From assembly GCA_910584205.1 (NCBI GenBank), contig CAJUAA010000006.1:62001-126000 (forward strand): DNA of 64,000 nucleotides, written 5' to 3'. A model generated the notes under the pieces. That model did not search any database. It was not told where the DNA came from and saw nothing but the letters and a program-made list of their open reading frames with translations. This document shows, piece after piece, positions 1-8,133 of the stretch. This DNA is from an uncultured Lachnospiraceae bacterium. GTDB lineage: Bacteria > Bacillota > Clostridia > Lachnospirales > Lachnospiraceae. Every line of letters begins with the position of its first letter. Within the stretch, counting starts at the first letter, position 1. Both the position numbers and the translations under genes were made by a program.

Positions 1-1
1 G

Positions 2-271
2 ACAGCGGATGAAAAATATGCAGTCGGCAATATTGTAGACGGCGTTGTGGCACGCATGACCGATTTCGGTGCGTTTGTGGAGCTGGAGCCCGGCGTAGAC
101 GCACTTCTTCACGTATCCCAGATTTCCAGGGAGCATGTGGAGAAACCATCGGATGTATTGAAGGTGGGCCAGGAGATCACCGCGAAGGTAGTAGATTTTA
201 ACGGGGAAGACCGGAAGATCAGCTTGAGCATGAAAGCGCTGGAGGCTTATGCAGAGGATACAGACGAATAA
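2..271 (+). CDS. rpsA: S1 RNA-binding domain protein, C-terminal end (partial), probably ribosomal protein S1
   Basis: The frame is open from base 2, so the gene starts outside the window; 89 residues are visible. They form one S1/OB-fold RNA-binding domain, with the typical stretches GxVxxxTDFGAFVEL, VDALLHVSQIS and KVVDFNGEDRKISLSMKA, followed by an acidic tail. This matches the last S1 repeat of ribosomal protein S1, which helps mRNAs bind the 30S subunit. In many Clostridia S1 is fused behind IspH, and other S1-domain proteins exist, so the exact parent protein cannot be fixed from this fragment. A hairpin follows directly downstream. Confidence 0.75.
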   Translation, partial: TADEKYAVGNIVDGVVARMTDFGAFVELEPGVDALLHVSQISREHVEKPSDVLKVGQEITAKVVDFNGEDRKISLSMKALEAYAEDTDE

Positions 272-291
272 ACGATAAACATGAATTAGCA

Positions 292-325
292 AGAGGACAT
301 GCGGACCGGCGTTCGTATGTCCTCT
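292..325 (+). terminator. Hairpin downstream of the S1 gene
   Basis: AGAGGACAT at 292-300 pairs with ATGTCCTCT at 317-325, with GCG/CGT extending the stem. No clear T-run follows (GTTAGTATAAA), so it may be a weak terminator or a processing/stability hairpin between the S1 gene and the rnf operon. Confidence 0.45.
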
Positions 326-391
326 GTTAGTATAAAGGGATTGTTGATTTTTTCACACAGTTCCGCAGAAATATAAGAAAGAGGGGTTCTT

Positions 392-1708
392 ATGGCTACT
401 TTAACTTTTAAGGGTGGTGTACACCCTTATGACGGTAAGGAACTGTCCAAAGACAAAGCGATCGTTCCATATCAGCCGAAGGGGGATCTGATCTATCCGG
501 TCTCCCAGCATATCGGGGCTCCGGCAGCTCCGGTCGTGGCGAAAGGCGACCGGGTCCTGGTGGGGCAGAAGATTGCGGAGGCGGGAGGCTTTGTATCCTC
601 GCCGGTCTATGCGTCCGTATCCGGTACGGTGAAGGCGATCGAGCCGCATTTCGTATCCACCGGCGCGAAGGTCAACTCCATCGTGGTGGAGAACGACGGA
701 CTGTATGAGGAGGCGCCCGGCCTTTCCATCAAACCGTTTGAAGAGCTGTCCAGAGAAGACATCATCGGCATCATCAAGGAGTCCGGCGTGGTAGGTATGG
801 GCGGAGCAGGGTTTCCGACCCATGTGAAGCTTTCTCCCAAGGATCCGGATAAGATCGACTACGTGCTGGTGAACTGCGCGGAGTGCGAGCCGTATCTGAC
901 GTCCGACTACCGGCTGATGGTCGAGCGTCCGGAGAAAGTGGTGGGCGGCCTGAAGGTGGTGCTGGAGCTGTTCGGGAATGCCCAGGGCTGTATCTGTATC
1001 GAGGATAACAAGCCGGAAGCCATTAAGATCATGCAGAAGGCGTGTGAGAATGAGACACGTATCCAGGTGAAGGTGCTGAAAACCAAGTATCCTCAGGGAG
1101 CAGAGCGTATGCTGATCCATGCGGTGACGGGAAGGGATCTGAACTCCACCATGCTTCCGGCCGATCTGGGGTGTGTGGTGGACAACTGCGATACGATCAC
1201 GTCCATCTATGACGCCGTGATTCTCGGGAAGCCCCTGATCTCCAGAGTCGTGACGATTTCCGGAGAGGCGATTGCGAATCCGTCCAACTTTGAGTGCAGA
1301 ATGGGGACCAATGTGGCGGAACTGATCGAAGCGGCGGGAGGTTTTAAGACGGAAGCGAAAAAAGTCATTTCCGGCGGCCCCATGATGGGATTCGCCATGT
1401 TTGACCTGGAGGTGCCGACGACGAAGACCACCTCGGCCATTACCTGTCTGGCGGCGGACGCGGTGTCCGAGTCCCCGACTACGGCCTGTATCAACTGCGG
1501 GCGCTGTGTGGCGGCATGCGATGAAGGGCTGATTCCGGCGCGCCTTGCCCAGTTTTCTGAGAAATTCAATCTGGAAGCGTTCCAGAAATGGCACGGCATG
1601 GAATGTGTGGAGTGCGGATGCTGCAGCTATGTCTGTCCGGCCAAGAGGCCGCTGGCTCAGATGATCAAGAATGTCAGACGTATGGTTATGGCAAACCGTA
1701 AAAAATAA
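392..1708 (+). CDS. rnfC: Rnf electron transport complex subunit C
   Basis: RnfC (438 aa) is the peripheral subunit thought to exchange electrons with NAD(H) in the ferredoxin:NAD+ oxidoreductase (Rnf) complex. The N-terminal part is barrel-sandwich/biotinyl-like. A glycine-rich nucleotide/FMN-binding loop GVVGMGGAGFP lies near residue 133. Two 4Fe-4S cluster motifs are visible near the C terminus: CINCGRCVAAC from about residue 366 and CVECGCCSYVC from about 405, each CxxCxxCxxxC. The start ATG has an AAAGAGGGG ribosome-binding site. It is the first gene of a tight rnfCDGEAB cluster, the order seen in Acetobacterium and Clostridium. All key cysteines are present. Confidence 0.96.
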   Translation: MATLTFKGGVHPYDGKELSKDKAIVPYQPKGDLIYPVSQHIGAPAAPVVAKGDRVLVGQKIAEAGGFVSSPVYASVSGTVKAIEPHFVSTGAKVNSIVVENDGLYEEAPGLSIKPFEELSREDIIGIIKESGVVGMGGAGFPTHVKLSPKDPDKIDYVLVNCAECEPYLTSDYRLMVERPEKVVGGLKVVLELFGNAQGCICIEDNKPEAIKIMQKACENETRIQVKVLKTKYPQGAERMLIHAVTGRDLNSTMLPADLGCVVDNCDTITSIYDAVILGKPLISRVVTISGEAIANPSNFECRMGTNVAELIEAAGGFKTEAKKVISGGPMMGFAMFDLEVPTTKTTSAITCLAADAVSESPTTACINCGRCVAACDEGLIPARLAQFSEKFNLEAFQKWHGMECVECGCCSYVCPAKRPLAQMIKNVRRMVMANRKK

Positions 1709-1735
1709 CAGTGAAGAGAGAAAGAGGTGAGTCGT

Positions 1736-2677
1736 GTGAGTGATCTGAGAAACGTATCTTCATCACCACATATCAGAGATAAAGCGACCAGTTCCAATAT
1801 TATGCGGGACGTGGTGATCGCTCTTTTGCCGGCAGCCGTCTTCGGCGTAGTCCATTTCGGCGTAAACGCGCTGCTCGTGCTGCTTGTGACAGTCGCAACC
1901 AGTGTGGCGACGGAGTACATATATGAAAAAGCAATGCATAACCCCATTACGGTGGGAGATTTCAGTGCGGTGGTGACCGGACTTCTGCTGGGAATGAACC
2001 TTCCGAGCAGCGCTCCCTGGTGGATGGCGGTTCTGGGGAGCATCTTTGCGATCCTGGTGGCAAAACAGCTGTTCGGAGGGCTTGGACAGAACTTTATGAA
2101 CCCGGCTCTGGCCGGAAGATGCTTCCTGATGATCTCCTTTGCCGGGCGTATGACGAACTATGCCTATGATACCTTTACCGGAGCGACGCCGCTGGCGGTC
2201 CTGCGGGAAGGCGGGAGCGTGAACGTGCTGGATATGTTTACCGGTATGACCGCGGGTATGATCGGCGAGACCTCCGCCGTGGCCATCCTCATCGGTGCGG
2301 TATATCTGCTGTGGAGGGGCGTCATCGACCTGAAGATCCCGGGAACCTATCTTGTGACCTTCGCGGTGTTCATGCTGCTGTTCGGCGGGCATGGATTCGA
2401 CGGGACATATCTGGCGGCGCAGCTGACCGGCGGCGGGCTGATGCTGGGCGCCTGGTTCATGGCGACGGATTATGTAACCAGTCCCATCACGCCGACGGGA
2501 CAGATCGTGTACGGTGTGGCGCTGGGTATCCTGACCGGTATTTTCCGGTGCTTCGGAGCGTCTCCGGAGGGCGTGTCCTATGCGATCATCTTCTCGAACC
2601 TGCTGGTTCCACTGATCGAACGGTACACGATTCCGCTGGCGTTCGGCAAAGTGAAAGCAAAAGGGGGTAACAAATAA
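1736..2677 (+). CDS. rnfD: Rnf electron transport complex subunit D
   Basis: An integral membrane flavoprotein of 313 aa, homologous to NqrB. It has the family motif TGATPLAVL near residues 148-156, whose second threonine is the covalent FMN site in this family, and multiple hydrophobic helices. Start choice: the GTG at 1736 has AGAGGTG correctly spaced upstream; an in-frame GTG at 1727 would add three residues and is also possible. It lies 27 bases after rnfC. The stop codon overlaps the rnfG start by one base, so the two genes are likely translationally coupled. Confidence 0.94.
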   Translation: MSDLRNVSSSPHIRDKATSSNIMRDVVIALLPAAVFGVVHFGVNALLVLLVTVATSVATEYIYEKAMHNPITVGDFSAVVTGLLLGMNLPSSAPWWMAVLGSIFAILVAKQLFGGLGQNFMNPALAGRCFLMISFAGRMTNYAYDTFTGATPLAVLREGGSVNVLDMFTGMTAGMIGETSAVAILIGAVYLLWRGVIDLKIPGTYLVTFAVFMLLFGGHGFDGTYLAAQLTGGGLMLGAWFMATDYVTSPITPTGQIVYGVALGILTGIFRCFGASPEGVSYAIIFSNLLVPLIERYTIPLAFGKVKAKGGNK

Positions 2678-3270
2678 TGAATAAGATTATTAAGAACACC
2701 CTGATCCTGACGGCAATTACGCTGGTGTCCGGCCTGCTTCTGGGCTTTGTCCACGAGCTGACGGCGGCTCCCATTGCGGAGCAGGAGGCGCTGGCGAAGG
2801 CGAAAGCCTACGCGGAGGTATTTCCGGAGGCGGCATCCTTTAACGAGCTGGAGGACGTCACCGAGGTTGCGGCGTATATTGCGGAGCAGGGTTATACATC
2901 CCAGGTCATCAATGAAGTGGCGGAGGCATGCGACGCATCGGGCAATGTGGTGGGCCATGTCATCAATATCACGACGCCGGAAGGCTACGGCGGAAACATC
3001 CAGATGACGGTTGGAGTTGCCAATGACATGACCATGATGGGCATCTCGTTTCTGTCCATCAGCGAGACGGCGGGACTTGGCATGAACGCCAATACCGACA
3101 CCTGGAAAGCGCAGTTTGCGGGCATCCAGGCGGACGAGATCGCCTACACCAAGTCCGGGAAATCCGCACCCAATGAGATCGACGCGGTCAGCAGCGCGAC
3201 GATCACCACGAAAGCAGTCACCGGTGCGGTCAATGCGGCGCTCTGTGCTGCCGGACATTATGCTGAGTAA
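2677..3270 (+). CDS. rnfG: Rnf electron transport complex subunit G
   Basis: RnfG (197 aa) is a membrane-anchored, FMN-carrying subunit related to NqrC. It has one N-terminal transmembrane segment (about residues 5-25) and then an extracytoplasmic FMN-binding domain. The covalent flavinylation motif is present as SSATITT around residues 172-178, corresponding to the family S(T)GAT pattern. The gene starts inside the rnfD stop codon and ends 15 bases before rnfE. No separate flavin transferase (ApbE) gene is in the window, so that enzyme must be encoded elsewhere. Confidence 0.94.
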   Translation: MNKIIKNTLILTAITLVSGLLLGFVHELTAAPIAEQEALAKAKAYAEVFPEAASFNELEDVTEVAAYIAEQGYTSQVINEVAEACDASGNVVGHVINITTPEGYGGNIQMTVGVANDMTMMGISFLSISETAGLGMNANTDTWKAQFAGIQADEIAYTKSGKSAPNEIDAVSSATITTKAVTGAVNAALCAAGHYAE

Positions 3271-3285
3271 AGGGGGCGTACATAT

Positions 3286-3969
3286 ATGAATTCAGCAGGT
3301 GAACGTTTATATAATGGTATTATCAAGGAAAATCCCACGTTTGTGATGATGCTGGGCATGTGTCCGACGCTTGCGGTCACCACCAGCGCCATGAACGGGC
3401 TTGGCATGGGACTGACCACCATGGTGATCCTGGCCATGTCCAACCTGATCATCTCCATGCTCCGGAAGGCGATTCCCGACGATGTGCGTGTACCGGCGTT
3501 TATCGTGATCGTGGCGTCCTTCGTGACGATCGTGCAGTTCCTTCTGCAGGCGTACATCCCGTCCCTGAACGAAAGCCTTGGACTTTACATTCCGCTGATC
3601 GTCGTGAACTGTATCATCCTGGGCCGTGCAGAGGCATATGCTTCCAAGAATCCCATGATCGCTTCTCTCTTTGACGGCATCGGCATGGGGCTTGGATTTA
3701 CCATCGGCCTGACCAGCATCGGCCTTGTCCGCGAGCTGATCGGCTCCGGCAAAATCTTCGGGCTGGCCGTGCTTCCGGCCTCCTACGAGCCGGTATCCAT
3801 CTTTGTCATGGCTCCGGGCGCTTTCTTCGTGCTGGCGCTCCTGACCGGGCTTCAGAATAAAGTGAAGCTGAACATGGCGAAGAAGGGGAAGGACGTATCG
3901 AAGATCCAGAGCGGCTGTAACTCAGACTGTGCTTCCTGCGGCGCAAAATGCGGGAACGCGAAGGGATAA
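3286..3969 (+). CDS. rnfE: Rnf electron transport complex subunit E, with Cys-rich C-terminal tail
   Basis: Integral membrane subunit (227 aa) homologous to NqrD/RsxE. It has the family N terminus (ERLYNGIIKENPTFVMMLGM) and about six hydrophobic helices. With RnfA it forms the membrane core, which in this family carries an iron-sulfur centre between the two subunits. The last 18 residues are unusual: a short tail reads CNSDCASCGAKCG, with four cysteines in 13 residues after the final helix. Whether this binds metal is unknown. The gene is in the middle of the rnf operon, 14 bases before rnfA. Confidence 0.94.
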   Translation: MNSAGERLYNGIIKENPTFVMMLGMCPTLAVTTSAMNGLGMGLTTMVILAMSNLIISMLRKAIPDDVRVPAFIVIVASFVTIVQFLLQAYIPSLNESLGLYIPLIVVNCIILGRAEAYASKNPMIASLFDGIGMGLGFTIGLTSIGLVRELIGSGKIFGLAVLPASYEPVSIFVMAPGAFFVLALLTGLQNKVKLNMAKKGKDVSKIQSGCNSDCASCGAKCGNAKG

Positions 3970-3983
3970 GGGGGTAGAGAGGA

Positions 3984-4559
3984 ATGAAAGAATTATTAAT
4001 GATCGCCATCGGGTCTGCCCTGGTCAATAATGTGGTCTTAAGCCAGTTCCTGGGGATCTGCCCGTTTCTGGGCGTATCCAAAAAGGTAGAGACGGCGGCC
4101 GGCATGGGCGCGGCAGTTATCTTTGTCATCACCCTGGCGTCCTTTGTAACCAGCGTCATCGACAAGGTGCTTCTGATCCCGCTGAAGATGACCTATCTCC
4201 AGACCATCGTATTCATCCTGGTCATCGCCTGTCTGGTGCAGTTTGTGGAGATGTTTTTAAAGAAGACCATGCAGTCTCTGTATCAGGCGCTGGGTGTGTA
4301 CCTTCCGCTGATTACCACCAACTGCGCGGTGCTCGGCGTGGCTCTGACCAATGCGACGAAAGAATACAGCATCCTGACCAGCACGGTGAACGGCTTTGCG
4401 GTAGCGACCGGATTTACCATCTCCATCATTCTGCTGGCAGGTATCCGTGAAAAACTGGAATACAATGACATTTCTCCGGCATTGAAAGGATCACCGATCG
4501 TACTGGTGACCGCGGGACTGATGGCAATCGCGTTCTGTGGATTTTCAGGGATCATCTAA
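3984..4559 (+). CDS. rnfA: Rnf electron transport complex subunit A
   Basis: Integral membrane subunit (191 aa) homologous to NqrE/RsxA. The N terminus contains the characteristic NNVVLSQFLGICPFLGVS stretch, including the cysteine used for the intramembrane Fe-S centre; the second conserved region reads LITTNCAVLGVAL. It has six predicted transmembrane helices and the usual family length. The start has a GGGGGTAGAGAGG ribosome-binding site, and the same GGGGGTAGAG leader recurs before rnfB. Confidence 0.95.
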   Translation: MKELLMIAIGSALVNNVVLSQFLGICPFLGVSKKVETAAGMGAAVIFVITLASFVTSVIDKVLLIPLKMTYLQTIVFILVIACLVQFVEMFLKKTMQSLYQALGVYLPLITTNCAVLGVALTNATKEYSILTSTVNGFAVATGFTISIILLAGIREKLEYNDISPALKGSPIVLVTAGLMAIAFCGFSGII

Positions 4560-4571
4560 GGGGGTAGAGGA

Positions 4572-5366
4572 ATGAGTATAACAGGAATCGTCATCGCTAC
4601 AGTCATTGTAGGCGGTGTTGGCATTTTCATCGGCCTGTTTCTTGGAGCGGCCGGTGAGAAATTTGCGGTAGAAGTGGATGAAAAAGAAGTGGCGGTCCGG
4701 GAATGCCTTCCGGGCAACAACTGCGGCGGCTGCGGGTATGCCGGCTGCGACGGCCTGGCAGCGGCCATCGCCAGAGGAGAGGCTCCGGTGAACGGCTGTC
4801 CGGTGGGCGGCGCTCCTGTAGGCGAGAAGATCGCGGCGATCATGGGCGTGGAAGCAGACGCGGGCGTCCGTAAAGTGGCATTTGTAAAATGCGCCGGAAC
4901 CTGTGACATCGCGCCGAGAAACTATGAGTATACGGGCGCGGGAGACTGCCGGTTTGTCAGCATGATGCAGAACGGCGGAGACAAGGTCTGTACGTTCGGC
5001 TGCCTGGGTTACGGCGCCTGCGTGACCGAGTGCCAGTTTGACGCGATCCATATCGTAAACGGCGTGGCTGTGGTGGACCCGGATGCATGTAAGGCGTGCG
5101 GTAAATGCGTGGCTGCATGTCCGAAGAAACTGATCGAACTCGTACCGGTGTCCGGCGTGTCCAGAGTCCAGTGCAACTCCCACGACAAGGGCAAGGATGT
5201 CAACAAGGCATGCAAGGCCGGATGTATCGGCTGCATGAAGTGCGTGAAGACCTGCGAAGCGGGAGCAGTCACAGTGGAAGGCAATCTGGCGCATGTGGAT
5301 TATGAAAAATGTACCGGATGCGGGAAATGCGTGGAAGAGTGTCCGCGGAAGATTATCCGTTTATAA
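4572..5366 (+). CDS. rnfB: Rnf electron transport complex subunit B (ferredoxin-type)
   Basis: RnfB (264 aa) is the likely entry point for electrons from reduced ferredoxin. It has an N-terminal membrane anchor (about residues 3-30). A 4Fe-4S domain with NNCGGCGYAGC and a later cysteine (NGCP) follows. The ferredoxin-like C-terminal half has repeated CxxCxxCxxxC motifs (for example CKACGKCVAAC, CIGCMKCVKTC and CTGCGKCVEEC). As in clostridial RnfB proteins the C-terminal half is rich in clusters. It is the last gene of the operon; a large hairpin follows. Confidence 0.95.
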   Translation: MSITGIVIATVIVGGVGIFIGLFLGAAGEKFAVEVDEKEVAVRECLPGNNCGGCGYAGCDGLAAAIARGEAPVNGCPVGGAPVGEKIAAIMGVEADAGVRKVAFVKCAGTCDIAPRNYEYTGAGDCRFVSMMQNGGDKVCTFGCLGYGACVTECQFDAIHIVNGVAVVDPDACKACGKCVAACPKKLIELVPVSGVSRVQCNSHDKGKDVNKACKAGCIGCMKCVKTCEAGAVTVEGNLAHVDYEKCTGCGKCVEECPRKIIRL

Positions 5367-5375
5367 GAACTGTCA

Positions 5376-5445
5376 GGGGGTGCTGCAAAACACGTTCCTG
5401 CCTGTGTGAAGTTCATACAGGCGGAGGCGTTTTGCAGCACCCCCC
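5376..5445 (+). terminator. Long hairpin after rnfB
   Basis: GGGGGTGCTGCAAAAC at 5376-5391 is the exact reverse complement of GTTTTGCAGCACCCCC ending at 5445; inner arms (TGCCTGT with ACAGGCG) lengthen the stem to roughly 28 bp. There is no strong T-run, so it could act for both the rnf operon and the convergent chemotaxis gene. It shares its arm sequence and an inner GTTCCTG with the hairpin at 13491-13541. Confidence 0.65.
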
Positions 5446-5478
5446 TCTGTGTTTCCGGCAAACGTTGTTTTTGCTCCT

Positions 5479-7158
5479 TTAACCCCGGAGCTGGAATTTC
5501 TGAACGGATTTTTTCAGGTCATCTGCACGTTTGAACAGTTCATTAGCGGACATGGAAGACTTTTCCGCGGTGGCGGCATTGGTCTGGACGACATCTGAAA
5601 TCTGTTCGACGCCTTCTGAAAGCTGTATCAGAGACTCAGACTGCTGCTGTGCGGAGTCTGCGATCCGTTGAATCAGATCCGCGGACTGCTGGGCGCTCAG
5701 TACGCTGGAATTTAAAGAACTGGTCGTATCTCCGGAAAGCGTGGTGCCGTGCCTGACCAACTGCAGGGAGTCTTCGATGAGCCTGGTAATATCCTTTGCA
5801 GCGATGGAACTTTTGGTAGCAAGTCCCTGTACCTCATCAGCAACGACCGCGAACCCTTTGCCGGCAGCTCCCGCGCGGGCGGCTTCTACTGCAGCGTTGA
5901 GAGCCAGGATATTGGTCTGGAAAGAGATGTCTTCAATCGTTTTAATAATGCCGCTGATCTGCTGGGAGGATTTGGAGATGTCCTCCATGGCGGAGGTCAG
6001 TTCCTGCATCTTTTGATTGCAGGCCTTTAACTGTTCTGCAGAATCAATAGAGGATTTTCTTGCGTCGTCTGCATCCAGAGAAGTACTCTTCACCTGCTCG
6101 GACAGAGTCTGGATACTGGCAGACAGCTCCTCTACTGCAGATGCCTGTTCTGTGGCACCGTCTGAGAGGACCTGCGCATCCGATGCCATCCGTTCGGACT
6201 CTACCGATACCTGGTCTGCAGTAGCGCGGATCTGGGAGAGCGCGGTATTGAGCGAATCCAGAATCTGTTTCATGGCGTTTTGAATCGGAAGGAACTCTCC
6301 ACGGTAGTCATTACCGATGATCAGATTCATATTCCCGTGGGCCATATCGGCCAGTTTGGAGTCAATATCATCTATGTATTTTTTCAGTTCCCGTTTGGTT
6401 TCGTGAATGGATTCCACCAGCATGCCGATCTCGGACGTATCGGACTGCAGAAGGAATTCCGCGGACAGGTTCCCTTTGGAAATCTCACTCATCTGATCCC
6501 GTACGTGGAGAACCGGATTCAGGATTCGTTTTTTTACAGCTGTCATGATGAAAAACTGAATGACTGCCACCAGGATGAGCGTCAGATAGATCAGTCCCTG
6601 TAGAATCGAAGAACGGATGTTCAGCGCCTGAATGTCTTCCATGGTGCGGGAATCCAGCGTGGTGAGGAACTGTTCCTTCAGAGCGTTGATTTCTGTAATG
6701 GCGGAAGTATATTCTGTGCCGTATACGTAGTTAAGCGCTTCCTGAAGCTTTCCGGCCTGCACGTTCTCCATGGCCTGCTCTTCCAGAGGCACCAGATTAT
6801 TGGATATGGAAGACATCTGATCGATCATGGACTGTTCTTCCTTAGTGATGCCGATTTCCTGCATGGCAGCAACGCCCTGGTCACGGTTCTTCAGTGTATT
6901 GATTTCGTTCCAGTAATTGTCATAATGTGCCTGGTCTCCGGTGGCGGCATAGGCGCGCACCTCGTTGGTCAGATAGGCGGAGCCGTTCATAAACCGGTTG
7001 GCATTGTAAGTCAGGTTAAAACGGTTCTCGCTGTCTGTACTGAGCTGGCTGTTGGTACGTGCATAGACAAACAGGAGCAGTATCATCAGCACAAGCGCCG
7101 CAATAGAGATTCCATTCAATATGGAAATAAGTCTGGACTGGTTCATTGCTTTTTTCAT
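5479..7158 (-). CDS. Methyl-accepting chemotaxis protein
   Basis: A transmembrane chemoreceptor of 559 aa. It has TM1 at about residues 14-33, an extracellular helical sensor of about 150 residues (four-helix-bundle type), and TM2 at about 186-207. A HAMP linker follows, and then a long coiled-coil signalling domain. The conserved hairpin tip that contacts CheA/CheW is present: DISFQTNILALNAAVEAARA then GKGFAVVADEV. The start ATG at 7158 is preceded on the minus strand by AGGAGAAAAAAC; an open frame extends further upstream but lacks a ribosome-binding site. The ligand is unknown and no other che gene is in the window. It is monocistronic and convergent with rnf. Confidence 0.92.
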   Translation of the reverse strand: MKKAMNQSRLISILNGISIAALVLMILLLFVYARTNSQLSTDSENRFNLTYNANRFMNGSAYLTNEVRAYAATGDQAHYDNYWNEINTLKNRDQGVAAMQEIGITKEEQSMIDQMSSISNNLVPLEEQAMENVQAGKLQEALNYVYGTEYTSAITEINALKEQFLTTLDSRTMEDIQALNIRSSILQGLIYLTLILVAVIQFFIMTAVKKRILNPVLHVRDQMSEISKGNLSAEFLLQSDTSEIGMLVESIHETKRELKKYIDDIDSKLADMAHGNMNLIIGNDYRGEFLPIQNAMKQILDSLNTALSQIRATADQVSVESERMASDAQVLSDGATEQASAVEELSASIQTLSEQVKSTSLDADDARKSSIDSAEQLKACNQKMQELTSAMEDISKSSQQISGIIKTIEDISFQTNILALNAAVEAARAGAAGKGFAVVADEVQGLATKSSIAAKDITRLIEDSLQLVRHGTTLSGDTTSSLNSSVLSAQQSADLIQRIADSAQQQSESLIQLSEGVEQISDVVQTNAATAEKSSMSANELFKRADDLKKSVQKFQLRG

Positions 7159-7205
7159 GTTTTTTCTCCTTAAATATGTTGCATGTTGTATTTCTGTTAT
7201 CAGTG

Positions 7206-7254
7206 TACCGAAAAAGAGAGAAAATAGCAATATGGGTTCTGTGATTTTTCGGTA
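7206..7254 (-). promoter_or_regulatory. Inverted repeat in the chemoreceptor leader
   Basis: TACCGAAAAA at 7206-7215 and TTTTTCGGTA at 7245-7254 are perfect 10-bp inverted copies separated by 29 bases, about 50-95 bases upstream of the chemoreceptor start. It could be an RNA stem in the leader or a split operator; nothing further can be shown. Confidence 0.35.
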
Positions 7255-7350
7255 AAACGTAACGTTTCCGCTGTCTTTTACACCTACGCCGCCGGGCCGG
7301 GCATGAGCAGGTATATGACAAGTACCTCTGAAAAGTACCAACAAAACATA

Positions 7351-7378
7351 TTGACAAGAGAAAAAAAGATGCTATGCT
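7351..7378 (+). promoter_or_regulatory. Candidate sigma-A promoter for the DUF554 operon
   Basis: A perfect -35 TTGACA (7351-7356) is followed after 16 bases by TATGCT (7373-7378), in an AT-rich stretch 80 bases before the DUF554 start. Confidence 0.5.
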
Positions 7379-7455
7379 ATAAAATATCATGCCGTTTTCC
7401 GTCCTGCATGGGCGGGAATTATTTTGCATTGAACCGGAAGATGAGGAAGGAAAAA

Positions 7456-8133
7456 ATGACGGGAACCATAGTAAATACATGTACCATACTGGCGGGAAGC
7501 GTGATCGGCAGCATCTTTAAGAAAGGAATCCGAAAGGAACAGCAGGACGCGCTGTATACGGCCATGGGACTGGCGGCCACGGGGCTTGGCATCAACGCGG
7601 TGGTCCAGAACATGCCCAAAAGCAATTATCCGGTGCTCTTTATCGTAAGCCTGGCGCTGGGAAGCCTGGCGGGCACATGGATCAACATCGACGGACGGTT
7701 TCAGAAGCTGACGGAGAAACTTTCCGTGGGGCAGCTGAGCAGGGGACTGTCCACCGGAATCCTGCTGTTCTGCATTGGGACGCTGTCCATCCTGGGCCCC
7801 ATCCAGAGCGCTCTGCACGGAGACCATACCTACCTGTTTACGAATGCCACGCTGGATTTTGTGACGTCCATGGTGCTGGCGTCCACGTATGGGATCGGCA
7901 TGGTGCTGACAGCGCCGGTGCTGTTCTGCTGGCAGGGTTCCATCTACGGAGCGGCGCTGATGCTGGGCAATTTTATGACGGCGGACATGATGACGGAGCT
8001 GTCCATCGTGGGAGGCTTTCTGATCGCCAGCTCCGGTCTGTCGATTCTGAATATCAAGGACTGCAGGACCATGAACATGATGCCCGCACTGGCGGTTCCC
8101 GTGATTTTCTGCAGAGTGATAGGAATGTTCTAG
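7456..8133 (+). CDS. DUF554 family membrane protein
   Basis: A polytopic membrane protein of 225 aa matching the DUF554 family (YdfK-like): N terminus MTGTIVNTCTILAGSVIGS and a central YTAMGLAATGLGIN segment, with six to seven hydrophobic stretches. The family is widespread in Firmicutes and its function is not established; a transporter role is often guessed. The ATG at 7456 has GAGGAAGG upstream; in-frame ATGs further upstream lack family similarity. The next gene begins on the base after the stop codon, so the two are almost certainly cotranscribed. Confidence 0.85.
   Translation: MTGTIVNTCTILAGSVIGSIFKKGIRKEQQDALYTAMGLAATGLGINAVVQNMPKSNYPVLFIVSLALGSLAGTWINIDGRFQKLTEKLSVGQLSRGLSTGILLFCIGTLSILGPIQSALHGDHTYLFTNATLDFVTSMVLASTYGIGMVLTAPVLFCWQGSIYGAALMLGNFMTADMMTELSIVGGFLIASSGLSILNIKDCRTMNMMPALAVPVIFCRVIGMF

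Noticed and set aside
401..1594. A 397-residue open frame on the minus strand opposite rnfC
   Set aside because: RnfC on the plus strand shows every expected motif; the antisense frame is His/Arg-rich without family features.
7303..7455. In-frame upstream extension of the DUF554 gene from an ATG at 7303
   Set aside because: The extension has no family similarity, contains the promoter-like TTGACA/TATGCT region, and the ATG at 7456 has a proper ribosome-binding site.
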